From NCBI RefSeq assembly GCF_019104765.1, contig NZ_JAHRXJ010000002.1, forward strand, positions 71,069 through 135,068: DNA of 64,000 nt, written 5' to 3'. The notes below the pieces were generated by a model. The model was not told the DNA's origin. It saw only the letters and a program-made list of their open reading frames with translations, and ran no database searches. The position numbers and the translations under genes are program-made. This document shows, in pieces, positions 1 to 8,450 of this stretch (the stretch's first letter is position 1; every line of letters begins with the position of its first letter). Origin of the DNA: Synechococcus sp. HK05. GTDB lineage: Bacteria; Cyanobacteriota; Cyanobacteriia; PCC-6307; Cyanobiaceae.

Positions 1-2692
1 GCATGATCGCGACAGTGGCGGGCAGTGATTTCACGGCTGTGATCATCAACAACGTGATCACCACCGCCGCCACCAGGCTGTAGAGCACCAGGCTGCCTGT
101 GGCACGTTCTTCTGACTCGAACTGACCGCCGTAGCGGATCGCGTAGCCCTGCGGCAGGCGAACATCGCGAGCCACGGCCCTCTGGATGTCCCGCACCACC
201 GAACCCAGAGCGCGGCCGCTCACGTTGGCGGAAACAACGATCAGGCGGGAGACATCTTCCCGGTTGACGATGTTGTTGCCGAGACCCTCTTCCACCCAGG
301 CCACGCTGCCGAGGGGCACGGTCATGCCATTGGAGAAGGCCACCGGCAGGGCGCGGATGGCATCGAGGCTGCTGCGGCTGGCGGCATTGAGCTGCACGAG
401 CACATCGCTGCGCACGCCGGCTTCCACAACATGGCCCGCCACCTTGCCGTTGAGCGCGATCTCCACGGCCTGGGCCAGATCCTCGATGCTCAGCCCGAGG
501 GCAGCCGCCAGGGGGCGGTCGTAGTGGATCTGGATCTGGGGGATGGGCAGTTGGGGCTCCAGCTGTAGATCCACCACCCCCTCAATCGGCTCCACCACCT
601 TCACCACGGCTTCGCCGAGGCGCCGCAATTCCGCCAGATCGGTGCCATAGATCTTGATGGCGATGGCGCTGCGCACACCGGAGAGCACCTCATCCATGCG
701 GTGCGAGATGAAGCCACCGATGTTCGGGGCCACTCCGGGAATCTTCAGGAAGGCCTTGCGCAGTTCCGCAATCGCGGCGGGCCTGTTGTCCATCGCTTTG
801 GCGCTCAGCTCCACATCCACGTGGGCCAGGTTCACCCCGGCTCCGTCGGCATCGCCGGGGGCACGGCCGGTGCGCAGCTGCACCCACTCCACCAGCGGGC
901 TGTCCTGCAGGGAGCGCGTCAACGCCAGGCCGGCGCGATTGGTCATCTCCAGCGACACACCTGGATAGAGCACCATCGAATTCACCAGCGACTGCTCGCG
1001 GAACTCCGGCAGGAACACCCGGCCCAGGCTGGGCAGGATCAGCGCGGTGCCCACCACCAGGCTCAGGGCGATCGCGAGCAGCCGCTGCGGTTGCGCCAGG
1101 GCCATCGCCAGCCAGGGCCGATAGATCCGTTCGCAGCGGTTGGCGATCCAGGTGTTTTCGGGCGGCAGCTGCACCGGCGCCAGCAAAATCGCGCAAAGGG
1201 CTGGCGAGAGCGTCACCGCCACCAGGGTGGAGGCACCGATCGAGAAGAGATAAGCCAGGCCCATCGGCGCAAAGATGCGGCCCTCCACCCCCGTGAGCGA
1301 GAAGATCGGAGCAAACACCACCGCAATGATCAAGGTGGAGAACAGCACCGGCTGACGCACCTCCACCGAGGTGTCGAACACCACCTGCAGCGGCGATCGT
1401 GGTGTGGGACTGCTCTGATTGCGGCGCAGACCGCGGTAGCAGTTCTCCATGTCGACGATCGAGTCGTCGACCACCGAGCCGATCGCCACCACCAAACCGC
1501 CCAGGGTCATGGTGTTGAGGCCAAGGCCAAAGGCCTTCATCAACATCAGGCCGATCAACAGCGACAGTGGAATGGCGCTGAGGGTGATCACGGCGGCGCG
1601 CCAGTTCATCAGAAAGGCCACGATCACCAGCGACACGATCACGATCCCGAGCAACAGCGATTCGCTCACATTGCGCAGCGCGGTGTCGATGAAATTGCTC
1701 TGCCGGAAGGTGCGCTTCACCCGCACATCTTTCGGCAGGGTGCGATTGAGCTCAGCGATGCGCTGCTCCACCGCACGGGTGACTGTTGGCGTATCCACAT
1801 CCGGCTGCTTGATCACCATCAGCACCACCGCCGGTTGACCGTTGAAGCTGGCGTCGCCCCGCTTCAAAGCCGGTCCTCGCTTGACTTCGGCCAGGGTGGA
1901 GAGGAGCACAGGCCGGCCCTGCTGATCAGCCACCGCCACATCCGCCAGATCGCTCGTCTGCTGGATCTGAGCCAGCGGCCGGATCAGGCGCTCCTGGCCG
2001 CCGCCCACCAGGAAGCCTCCCGGGCTGGTGGACATCGCCGCCGAGACCCCCTGCATCACAGCTTTGAGGCTGACCCCTTTCACCTGCAGCTCCTGCGGAT
2101 CAAGGAGCACCTGATACTGCGCTTCTTCCCCGCCATAGACAGTGATCTGCGCCACCCCAGGCACCGCCAGGATCGGGTTGCGATAGGAGCGCAGCACCAG
2201 CTGTTGCAGATCCATCAGCGACGTGGTGCCGCCGGGTTCCACCGTGAAGGCGACCTGAAGAATCGTGCCGAGAGGCGACACCAGCGGTGAGATCTCCGGC
2301 GCTGCGGCATTGGCCGGCAACTGGGTTTCCACCTGCTGCATCCGCTCAGACACCGATTGGCGGGCCCGATAGATGTCGGCGTTCTGGTTGAACACCACCT
2401 GCACCATGGAGAGCCCCGCCTTGGAGGAGGAGCGCACGGTCTCCACGCCGGCGATGCCATTCAGCGCCGATTCCACCGGCAGGGTGATGCGCGTTTCCAC
2501 CTCCTCCGGCGACAGGCCATCGGCTGTGATCTGCACATCTACTTGTGGTGGGGCGAACGGCGGAAACACATCCAGCGGCATCTGGCGGAGCATCACCAGG
2601 CCAGCAACGCTGACCACCACGGCGGCCACCACCACCAGCCAGCGGCGGGCGATCGAGAAGCGCAGGGTGGTGTTGAGCAGCGCTTCGATCAT
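1..2692 (-). CDS. Heavy-metal RND efflux transporter (CusA/CzcA family), partial
   Basis: This inner-membrane proton-driven exporter runs off the left edge; about 897 codons are visible. Reading begins MIEALLNTTLRFSIARRWLV, a typical RND first transmembrane segment, followed by a periplasmic domain containing QVDVQITADGLSPEEVE. Transmembrane segment 4 has VVAIGSVVDDSIVDMEN, close to the acidic motif used for proton relay in heavy-metal RND pumps. The start ATG (2690-2692) overlaps the stop of the adaptor-like gene as ATGA, so the two are co-transcribed and probably translationally coupled. The divergent two-component genes are the likely regulators. Family membership is clear. The exported metal (Ni, Co, Zn, Cu or Ag) cannot be read from the sequence. 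Confidence 0.93.
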   Translation of the reverse strand, partial: MIEALLNTTLRFSIARRWLVVVAAVVVSVAGLVMLRQMPLDVFPPFAPPQVDVQITADGLSPEEVETRITLPVESALNGIAGVETVRSSSKAGLSMVQVVFNQNADIYRARQSVSERMQQVETQLPANAAAPEISPLVSPLGTILQVAFTVEPGGTTSLMDLQQLVLRSYRNPILAVPGVAQITVYGGEEAQYQVLLDPQELQVKGVSLKAVMQGVSAAMSTSPGGFLVGGGQERLIRPLAQIQQTSDLADVAVADQQGRPVLLSTLAEVKRGPALKRGDASFNGQPAVVLMVIKQPDVDTPTVTRAVEQRIAELNRTLPKDVRVKRTFRQSNFIDTALRNVSESLLLGIVIVSLVIVAFLMNWRAAVITLSAIPLSLLIGLMLMKAFGLGLNTMTLGGLVVAIGSVVDDSIVDMENCYRGLRRNQSSPTPRSPLQVVFDTSVEVRQPVLFSTLIIAVVFAPIFSLTGVEGRIFAPMGLAYLFSIGASTLVAVTLSPALCAILLAPVQLPPENTWIANRCERIYRPWLAMALAQPQRLLAIALSLVVGTALILPSLGRVFLPEFREQSLVNSMVLYPGVSLEMTNRAGLALTRSLQDSPLVEWVQLRTGRAPGDADGAGVNLAHVDVELSAKAMDNRPAAIAELRKAFLKIPGVAPNIGGFISHRMDEVLSGVRSAIAIKIYGTDLAELRRLGEAVVKVVEPIEGVVDLQLEPQLPIPQIQIHYDRPLAAALGLSIEDLAQAVEIALNGKVAGHVVEAGVRSDVLVQLNAASRSSLDAIRALPVAFSNGMTVPLGSVAWVEEGLGNNIVNREDVSRLIVVSANVSGRALGSVVRDIQRAVARDVRLPQGYAIRYGGQFESEERATGSLVLYSLVAAVVITLLMITAVKSLPATVAIM

Positions 2693-3246
2693 TCGCCCTG
2701 CTGCTTGCGGCGCAGGGTCAGCGTTGCCCCGGCGGCCACCACCAGGGCAGCAGCGACGCCACCAGCGATCAGAGCGCTGTTGCCTTCAGGTTGATCAGCT
2801 GGGCGATCGGCACTGGCCTCAGCGGCGGAGGGTTCGGCCTGCTGCGTTTTTTTCGATTCGGCATACAGCGAGAGGGCGCCGTTCACCACCACGTCGTCGG
2901 TGGGATCGAGGCCCTCGGTGATCACGATCTGATCGCCAAGGGTGGGACCGGTCTGAACGAAGACCGGGTCGTAGGTGGTGGCCGTCTTCACGAACACCAG
3001 TGGTTTGCCATCCGCCTGAACAACCGCGGCCGTCGGCACACTGAGACCCTCCGGGCCCTGTTGGGGTGGAGTGGCCGTCACACCCAACAGGGCATCGGTT
3101 TCGGTGTTCGCCTTCACCTGGCGCACATCCCCCTGCTGCTGAAATTCATCCCCATGGCCCACGTGGGACCAGGCAGGGGCCGTCAGCAGCAACGCCGCGG
3201 AGGCGACCAGAGCGGAGGCACTCCCTTGAACAATGCGATGGATCAA
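2689..3246 (-). CDS. Short RND adaptor-like periplasmic protein
   Basis: The protein begins with a signal peptide (hydrophobic stretch ending TAPAWS), followed by a metal-binding-looking HVGHGDEF segment. Then comes a short region resembling the C-terminal membrane-proximal part of CzcB/CusB adaptors (VVQADGKPLVFVKT, VVVNGALSLYAESKK), and finally a predicted membrane anchor and RRKQQGE tail. The alpha-helical hairpin and lipoyl domains of normal adaptors (about 400 residues) are missing; only about 185 residues are present. I chose the TTG at 3244-3246 because it gives a normal 25-residue signal peptide. A GTG at 3316-3318 would add 24 residues and overlap the probable operator. It is the first gene of the RND operon. 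Function as an adaptor is inferred. Confidence 0.72.
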   Translation of the reverse strand: MIHRIVQGSASALVASAALLLTAPAWSHVGHGDEFQQQGDVRQVKANTETDALLGVTATPPQQGPEGLSVPTAAVVQADGKPLVFVKTATTYDPVFVQTGPTLGDQIVITEGLDPTDDVVVNGALSLYAESKKTQQAEPSAAEASADRPADQPEGNSALIAGGVAAALVVAAGATLTLRRKQQGE

Positions 3247-3287
3247 GGCCTGAGAGAGAAACGCTGGCCGGAGGATGGCGCAGGCGC

Positions 3288-3305
3288 GATGAAAAACAGA
3301 TGAAA
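3288..3305. promoter_or_regulatory. Candidate OmpR-type operator (direct repeat, 11-bp pitch)
   Basis: The heptamer gatgaaa occurs at 3288-3294 and again at 3299-3305, exactly one helical turn apart. It lies between the divergent adaptor/RND operon and the response regulator gene. Tandem direct repeats with an 11-bp pitch are usual targets of OmpR-family regulators. Assignment to the neighbouring regulator is inference. Confidence 0.45.
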
Positions 3306-3348
3306 TCCGCTGCCCCACCTAGCCTTTTGGCGATCTGAACCGCACGCC

Positions 3349-4071
3349 ATGCCCTTGCGGATCCTGCTGGTGGAAGACGAGCCGGATCTGGCTGAATCCC
3401 TGGTCGCCGTTCTGGAGCAGCAGGGCCATGTGGTGGACCACTGCAGCGATGGCCTCTCCGCCTGGACCTTGCTCAGCGGTGATCTGGCGCGCTACGAGCT
3501 GGCGCTTGTGGACTGGATGGTGCCGCAGCTCAGTGGTGTTGAGCTCTGCCGGCGCCTGCGCGCCGCAGGCTTCACCGTGCCGGTGTTGTTGTTGACGGCC
3601 CGCGATGGCACCGCCGACCGGGTGGAAGGACTCGATGCGGGTGCGGACGACTACCTGAGCAAGCCGTTCGCCATGGAGGAACTGCTCGCCCGGGTGCGCG
3701 CCTTGCAGCGCCGCCATCCGGGCTACCGCGAACCGCAGCTGCAGGTTGGCAGCTACAGCCTGGATCCCTCCCGCAGCGAGCTGACGGTGCAGGCGCCAAC
3801 TGGCGCGGTGCGTGTGCCGCTCTCGGCCAAGGAATTGCAGCTGCTCACCTATTTCATGGAGCACTCCGGAGACATCCTCAGCGGTTCCCGCCTGCGCAAC
3901 CAGCTGTGGGACCTGCATCAGGACCCGGTGAGCAATGTGGTGGCGGCGCAGGTGCGGCTGTTGCGCCGCAAGCTCGCCGATCACGGTCTGCCGTCGCCGA
4001 TCACCACGGTGCCCTCCCGCGGCTATCGCTTTGATGCAGACGCCACGGGCAGCGCCTTGCAGCCGAGCTGA
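3349..4071 (+). CDS. OmpR-family response regulator
   Basis: This is a two-domain DNA-binding response regulator of normal length (240 aa). The receiver domain has the acidic pair in LLVEDEPD, a phosphoacceptor Asp at about residue 55 (LVDWMVPQ), LLTARD and the conserved Lys in LSKPFAMEELL. The C-terminal winged helix ends with VPSRGYRF, typical of the family. The stop overlaps the kinase start as TGATG, so the pair forms one operon. It is transcribed away from the RND exporter and resembles the RppA/NrsR type that controls nickel or other metal export in Synechocystis. The controlled metal here is unknown. Confidence 0.95.
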   Translation: MPLRILLVEDEPDLAESLVAVLEQQGHVVDHCSDGLSAWTLLSGDLARYELALVDWMVPQLSGVELCRRLRAAGFTVPVLLLTARDGTADRVEGLDAGADDYLSKPFAMEELLARVRALQRRHPGYREPQLQVGSYSLDPSRSELTVQAPTGAVRVPLSAKELQLLTYFMEHSGDILSGSRLRNQLWDLHQDPVSNVVAAQVRLLRRKLADHGLPSPITTVPSRGYRFDADATGSALQPS

Positions 4072-5351
4072 TGGCAGGGCTTGAGCACAACTTGATCCGG
4101 CGTGCACGTCTGCGGCTGGCGGGCCTCTCCCTGCTCGTGATGGGGAGCATCCTCTATGCAGCGGGATTCTCGATGGGCCGGCTGTTGCTGCAGGCCCAGG
4201 AACAGGCCCTGCAGAGCGAGCTGGTCAACCTGGCCGGCACCCTGCACGACAGCCTCAAGCCCGTGCTCCCGCCGCCCTCAGCAGGACCTGCCTCACTGGC
4301 CACGGTGCTGCCAGGGCTTTGCCTGGCGGATCGCCCCTGCCCTGTGCCCACAACCCTGATCGAGCGCCATGCGCTCGGCGTCACCGATCCGGAACGGTTT
4401 CAGCTGCAGATCCTCAACGGTGAGGGAGAGGTTGTGGCCACATCCCCACCATCTCGGGAGCCAACCCCCGGTTCGCTGATGCTCACCACCAGCGTTGTGC
4501 TGCACCGCTCTCACGGCGATCAGGAACAGGACTGGGGCAGCTTGCGCCTCAGCCGCAGCCTCGCTGGCCTGGAGGCGGAGGCACAGCGCCTGTGGTGGCT
4601 CGGCCACGGCGTGTTTGTGCTGGCCTTGGTGGTGATCGCGCTGGCGAGCTGGTGGCTGGCCGGCCTGGCGATGGCACCGTTGATCGAGGCCTACCAGCGC
4701 CAGGAGCAATTCAGCGCGGATGTGGCCCATGAGCTGCGCACGCCCCTGGCCAACTTGCTTGCTGTTGCTGAGGCTCAACGTGCCCAACCTGGAATCGAGC
4801 GGGTTCTGGCTCAGGGCCAACGGCTGCAGCAGCTGATCGCCGATCTGTTGCTACTGGCCAGCCTGGAGCGGCCCGGCGCCAAGACGCCGATGCAGCGCTG
4901 CGACCTGGCTGAGATCACAGCGGATGTTGTGGAGGACTGGTCCGAGATCGCGGTGGCATCGGAGCAGACCTTGTCGATGGCGCTGGAAGCAGAGACCACC
5001 ACGCTGCGCGGAAACGAGCGGGAACTGAGCCGGCTTCTGATCAATCTGATCAGCAATGCGCTGCAGCACTCACCCTGTGGTGGAACGGTGGAAGTGCGCC
5101 TGGAAACTCAGGGCCGCTGGTTGGCTTTGAGCGTTCGCGATCAAGGCCCCGGCATCTCGCTGGAGGATCAACAGCGGATCTTTGAGCGCTTCACACGCCT
5201 GCAACCGGATCGCTCGCGTCAGAACGGCGGCAGTGGCCTGGGGCTGGCCATCGCTCAGGCGATCGCCAACCGCCATGGGGGAGAGATCCGCGTGGCGTCA
5301 GAACCGGGGCACGGAGCCACATTCACGGCACTGCTGCCAGCGGCCGGCTGA
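4071..5351 (+). CDS. Sensor histidine kinase
   Basis: This membrane-bound sensor kinase partners the upstream response regulator. A transmembrane segment at about residues 18-40 and a second at about 176-200 bracket a periplasmic sensor region of about 130 residues; that region contains LCLADRPCPVP, two cysteines that could bind metal. HisKA follows with the phosphoacceptor His at about 220 (FSADVAHELRTPL). The ATPase domain has the N box (LLINLISNALQHS), G1 (VRDQGPGIS) and G2 (NGGSGLGLAIAQ). All catalytic boxes are intact. It resembles RppB/NrsS-type kinases. Ligand identity is not visible. Confidence 0.94.
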   Translation: MAGLEHNLIRRARLRLAGLSLLVMGSILYAAGFSMGRLLLQAQEQALQSELVNLAGTLHDSLKPVLPPPSAGPASLATVLPGLCLADRPCPVPTTLIERHALGVTDPERFQLQILNGEGEVVATSPPSREPTPGSLMLTTSVVLHRSHGDQEQDWGSLRLSRSLAGLEAEAQRLWWLGHGVFVLALVVIALASWWLAGLAMAPLIEAYQRQEQFSADVAHELRTPLANLLAVAEAQRAQPGIERVLAQGQRLQQLIADLLLLASLERPGAKTPMQRCDLAEITADVVEDWSEIAVASEQTLSMALEAETTTLRGNERELSRLLINLISNALQHSPCGGTVEVRLETQGRWLALSVRDQGPGISLEDQQRIFERFTRLQPDRSRQNGGSGLGLAIAQAIANRHGGEIRVASEPGHGATFTALLPAAG

Positions 5352-5366
5352 AGCCGTCCAATCGCC

Positions 5367-5397
5367 TTGACTCTCCACCTACTGGAGACCATACGGT
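5367..5397 (+). promoter_or_regulatory. MerR-family promoter/operator for the DUF411-oxidase operon
   Basis: A -35 TTGACT (5367-5372) and a -10-like TACGGT (5392-5397) are separated by 19 bp, the over-long spacer that MerR regulators correct by DNA distortion. Between them is a dyad with CTCC and GGAG arms. The arrangement resembles the CueR/copA promoter. The core TTGACTCTCCACCT recurs at 8451, beside the merR gene, so the same regulator probably controls both. Confidence 0.75.
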
Positions 5398-5420
5398 TGA
5401 TGGAGATGCCTGATCCCGTG

Positions 5421-5867
5421 ATGCCCACGCTCCCTCTGGCCCTCGCTCTGGCGGGCCTCTCCGTAGCGGCCACCGCACCTAGCCACGCCGCAGAGGTCGT
5501 GGCGGCCTACCGCTCCGCCAGCTGCGGTTGTTGCAAGGGCTGGCTCGATCACATCAGGAAAGCCGGCTTCACGGTGCAGGACCACGTCGTGAACAACCTG
5601 CCGGCGATCAAGCGGCGCTACGGCGTTCCCGGCGCCCTCGGCTCCTGCCACACCGCCACGATCAACGGGTATGTCATTGAGGGCCATGTACCGGTGTCGG
5701 CGATCCAGAAGCTGCTCAAGGAGCGCCCCAAGGTGGCTGGCATCGCCGTGCCCGGCATGCCCCTGGGCTCACCCGGCATGGAGTCGACGCTGCGGAGTGA
5801 GACCTACACCGTGTTCACCTTCACCAGAACAGGGGTGATCAAGCCGTTCCAGACGGTGAAGGGTTGA
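5421..5867 (+). CDS. DUF411 family metal-binding periplasmic protein
   Basis: This small exported protein has a hydrophobic signal segment (PLALALAGLSVAATAP) and then the DUF411 domain. Visible hallmarks are the cysteine cluster ASCGCCKGW and the downstream SCHTATINGYVIEGHVP. Members are linked to copper or other metal resistance. The open frame extends up to a TTG at 5367, but that would place the start inside the -35 of the MerR-type promoter. A start at ATG 5421 (or 5406) is therefore more reasonable. It is the first gene of an operon with the glutaredoxin/MauE fusion and the multicopper oxidase; its stop overlaps the next ATG. A metal-chaperone or sequestration role is inferred. Confidence 0.85.
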   Translation: MPTLPLALALAGLSVAATAPSHAAEVVAAYRSASCGCCKGWLDHIRKAGFTVQDHVVNNLPAIKRRYGVPGALGSCHTATINGYVIEGHVPVSAIQKLLKERPKVAGIAVPGMPLGSPGMESTLRSETYTVFTFTRTGVIKPFQTVKG

Positions 5868-6643
5868 TGGAGCAGACCCCGCTCAGTAGCAGCGCAGCTC
5901 TGCGCGATGTGCGGCTCTACCGAATGGACACGGCTGATCACGCCTGCCCGTGGGGGCTGCGGGCAGTGGCCCTGCTGCAGAGCCAGGGCATTGCGTTTGA
6001 GGACCACCGCCTGCGCAGCCCTGAGGAGGTGGAAGCGTTCAAACGCGCCCACGGGGTGAGCACCACCCCGCAGGTGTTCAGCGGCCCGGAACGGATCGGT
6101 GGCTACAGCGATCTGGCGGCACGGCTGGGGGTTCGGGCCGAGCGAGCAGATGTGAGCTACACACCGGTGATTGTCGTGTTTGCCACCGCGGCCTTGATGG
6201 CCCTTGCCCTTGGCGTGGGTGTGCGCGGCTTCATGGGCCTGGCCATCGCTCTGCTGGCGATGCTCAAGCTGATGGATGTGCCCGCATTTGCCGCCAGCTT
6301 CCTCAAATACGACCTGCTCAGCCAGCGCTGGCGAGCCTGGAGCCGCCTCTACCCAGGCATCGAACTATTGGTGGGGCTGGGCATGCTCACGCCGCCGTCA
6401 CCCTTCGGTCTGGATGGGCTGGTGGGAGCGGTGGCGGTGGTGTTGGGCGGAATGGGGATGCTGTCGGTGGGCAAGGCGGTGTTCATCGATCACCTCGCCC
6501 TCAATTGCGCCTGCGTGGGCGGCAACACGCGTACACCGCTCGGCGTGGTGAGTTTTGCCGAGAATCTGATCATGACTCTGATGGGCGCGGCGATGGCACT
6601 GGATGCCGTTGCTCATCGCTTGCCGTGGAGTGGATTGCCATGA
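5867..6643 (+). CDS. Glutaredoxin-MauE-like membrane fusion protein
   Basis: The N-terminal ~90 residues look like a glutaredoxin domain: an active-site-like CPWG at about residue 27, TTPQVF with the cis-proline, and GGYSDLAA. After that come about four predicted transmembrane segments of the MauE/DoxX type, with a Cys-x-Cys pair near residue 214 (NCACVGG). The redox motif has only one cysteine (CPWG), so monothiol chemistry or relay to the membrane Cys pair is possible. ATG 5867 overlaps the stop of the DUF411 gene, and the oxidase start overlaps its own stop. It may keep metal-site cysteines reduced or support maturation of the oxidase; this is inference. Confidence 0.78.
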   Translation: MEQTPLSSSAALRDVRLYRMDTADHACPWGLRAVALLQSQGIAFEDHRLRSPEEVEAFKRAHGVSTTPQVFSGPERIGGYSDLAARLGVRAERADVSYTPVIVVFATAALMALALGVGVRGFMGLAIALLAMLKLMDVPAFAASFLKYDLLSQRWRAWSRLYPGIELLVGLGMLTPPSPFGLDGLVGAVAVVLGGMGMLSVGKAVFIDHLALNCACVGGNTRTPLGVVSFAENLIMTLMGAAMALDAVAHRLPWSGLP

Positions 6644-8061
6644 ACCGCCGCTCGTTTCTGGCCTTGACGGCCGGTGGCGCTGCCGCCGCTTCTGCAGGGC
6701 TGGTGGGTCAGCGCTGGCTGAGTCATGCCCGTGAGGTCGCAGCGGCCGGTGCCTCTACGGCTGTGCGATCCAGCCAAGGCGTTCTGAACCTGGATCTCGT
6801 CGCGCAGGAAACGCGGATCGCGATCCCAGGAACGGCTGGTCGCGCTCTCACCTACAACGGCCTGTTGCCAGGGCCGTTGCTGGAATTAGAGGCTGGTGAC
6901 GCTGTACAGATCCTTCTGCACAATCAACTCAGACAACCCACCAACCTTCACTATCACGGCCTTCATGTCTCGCCAGAGGGGAATGCCGACAACGTCTTTC
7001 TGAGTGTTCAGCCCGGGGCCAGCCAGAGCTATTCCTTCCGGATTCCGGAGGATCACCCTGCCGGCCTGTTTTACTACCACCCCCATCACCACGGAACGGT
7101 GGCCGATCAGGTGTTCGGCGGGCTTGGTGGTGCCCTGATCGTGCGCGGCGCTCTCGACCGCATTCCGGAGGTGCAGGCCGCCCAGGAGGAGGTGCTGTTT
7201 CTCAAGGATCTCCCAGCCGACCGGGAGCCATCGATGGGTGGAGCGATGCTTGGCCGCGAGGGTTCCGTGCTCACCGTGAATGGGCAGGTGAACCCCAGGA
7301 TTGAGATCCCTGCCGGGGGATTACTCCGGCTGCGATTCGTGAATGGCTCCAATGCACGCTTCTGGCGCCTGGCGCTGGAAGGGCATCGTCTTCATCTGAT
7401 CGCTACTGATGGCGGTGCACTGGAGCGGCCGTTTGCCGTGGAGGATTTACTGCTGGTACCCGGTGCACGCGCCGATGTGCTTGTGCAGATCTCACCGACT
7501 GGCGGACGATTCCGCTTGCGCAATCGCGCCTACAACCGCATAGGACGCTCGATGATGGGTATGGGACGGATGATGGCTTCCTCCCAGGGTGAGGAGACCA
7601 TTGCCACGGTTCAGACCGATGGCGCCACAACGCCAAAGCCGCTCCCTCAACAACTGCTTCCCGTCCAGCCGCTCAACAATCCGGTGCGCACGCGCCGCTT
7701 TGTGATGAACCATGGCATGGCCCCCGGCATGGGCATGGTGTTTCTGATCAACGGGCAGGCCTACGACCATCAACGCATCGATACCCGCGTGCGCCTGGGT
7801 GAGATCGAGGAGTGGGAGCTGGTGAATACCGGAGTGATGGATCACCCCTTTCACGTGCATGTCAACCCCATGCAGGTGATCAGCCGCAACGGACAGCCGG
7901 AGCCATTCCCGGCCTGGCGCGATGTGGTATTGGTGCGCGCCGGTGAAACGGTGCGGGTGCGAACGCAGTTCCGCGATTTCCCTGGTCGCAGCGTGTACCA
8001 CTGCCACATCCTCGATCACGAGGAGCTGGGCATGATGGGCAACCTCCTGATTGAGGCCTGA
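6640..8061 (+). CDS. Multicopper oxidase, Tat-exported (CueO-like)
   Basis: The N-terminus MNRRSFLALTAGGAAAASAG is a twin-arginine signal. All four copper-binding motifs are present: NLHYHGLHVS (H104, H106), FYYHPHHHG, HPFHVHVNPMQ, and HCHILDHEELGMM with the type 1 Cys, His and axial Met. A Met-rich insert (RSMMGMGRMM and GMAPGMGM) recalls the Met-rich regions of cuprous oxidases such as CueO. The start at 6640 gives a proper Tat peptide and an ATGA overlap with the upstream gene; an upstream extension lacks one. Length (473 aa) is normal for three-domain oxidases. Periplasmic Cu(I) detoxification is the most likely role. The gene ends one base before the convergent merR gene. Confidence 0.93.
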   Translation: MNRRSFLALTAGGAAAASAGLVGQRWLSHAREVAAAGASTAVRSSQGVLNLDLVAQETRIAIPGTAGRALTYNGLLPGPLLELEAGDAVQILLHNQLRQPTNLHYHGLHVSPEGNADNVFLSVQPGASQSYSFRIPEDHPAGLFYYHPHHHGTVADQVFGGLGGALIVRGALDRIPEVQAAQEEVLFLKDLPADREPSMGGAMLGREGSVLTVNGQVNPRIEIPAGGLLRLRFVNGSNARFWRLALEGHRLHLIATDGGALERPFAVEDLLLVPGARADVLVQISPTGGRFRLRNRAYNRIGRSMMGMGRMMASSQGEETIATVQTDGATTPKPLPQQLLPVQPLNNPVRTRRFVMNHGMAPGMGMVFLINGQAYDHQRIDTRVRLGEIEEWELVNTGVMDHPFHVHVNPMQVISRNGQPEPFPAWRDVVLVRAGETVRVRTQFRDFPGRSVYHCHILDHEELGMMGNLLIEA

Positions 8062-8445
8062 TCAGCGGCCACCGCAGGATTGCCAGCCGGCGAGCATCGC
8101 CTGCAGATCCGATTCCAGGGTCTGGAGATCCTCGATCCGGCTGTGAATCTCACCGAGCTTGCCGCGGATCGTGGCCTGGAGATCGGCGCAGGTGCACACC
8201 CCTGATCGGCGAGCATTGAGCACACCGTGAACCGCACTGAGGGGAAGATCCATTGCCCTGAGGTTGCGAATCAGTGCCAGCTCGGCGAACACGCTCTGGT
8301 CAAACAGGCGGTAGCGCCCCTCCGAGCGCGAGGTGGGCTGCAGCAGGCCCTCATCGCAGTAGAAGCGGATCGTTTTCACCGGCACGCCCGATCGCTGCGC
8401 CACCGCACCGATCTTGAGGAGCTCTGCGGCCACTGCTGCACCCAT
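8062..8445 (-). CDS. MerR-family metal-responsive regulator
   Basis: This 127-residue regulator has an N-terminal winged helix (KIGAVAQRSGVPVKTIRFYC, GRYRLFD) and a dimerisation helix. Its sensor region has Cys84 and Cys86 (SGVCTCADL) and Cys124 near the end (WQSCGGR). In the family, a Cys at the start of the dimer helix is typical of divalent-metal sensors, whereas Cu(I) sensors have Ser there. I chose ATG at 8443-8445 because a longer reading starts inside the operator. It diverges from the DUF305 operon and converges on the oxidase. The two matching operators at 5367 and 8451 are its likely targets. Confidence 0.9.
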   Translation of the reverse strand: MGAAVAAELLKIGAVAQRSGVPVKTIRFYCDEGLLQPTSRSEGRYRLFDQSVFAELALIRNLRAMDLPLSAVHGVLNARRSGVCTCADLQATIRGKLGEIHSRIEDLQTLESDLQAMLAGWQSCGGR

Positions 8446-8450
8446 ACCCC

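Noticed and set aside
701-2290. Long open frame on the plus strand (529 codons)
   Set aside because: It is antisense to the RND exporter, is His/Arg/Gln-rich in a way typical of mirror frames, and has no recognisable domain.
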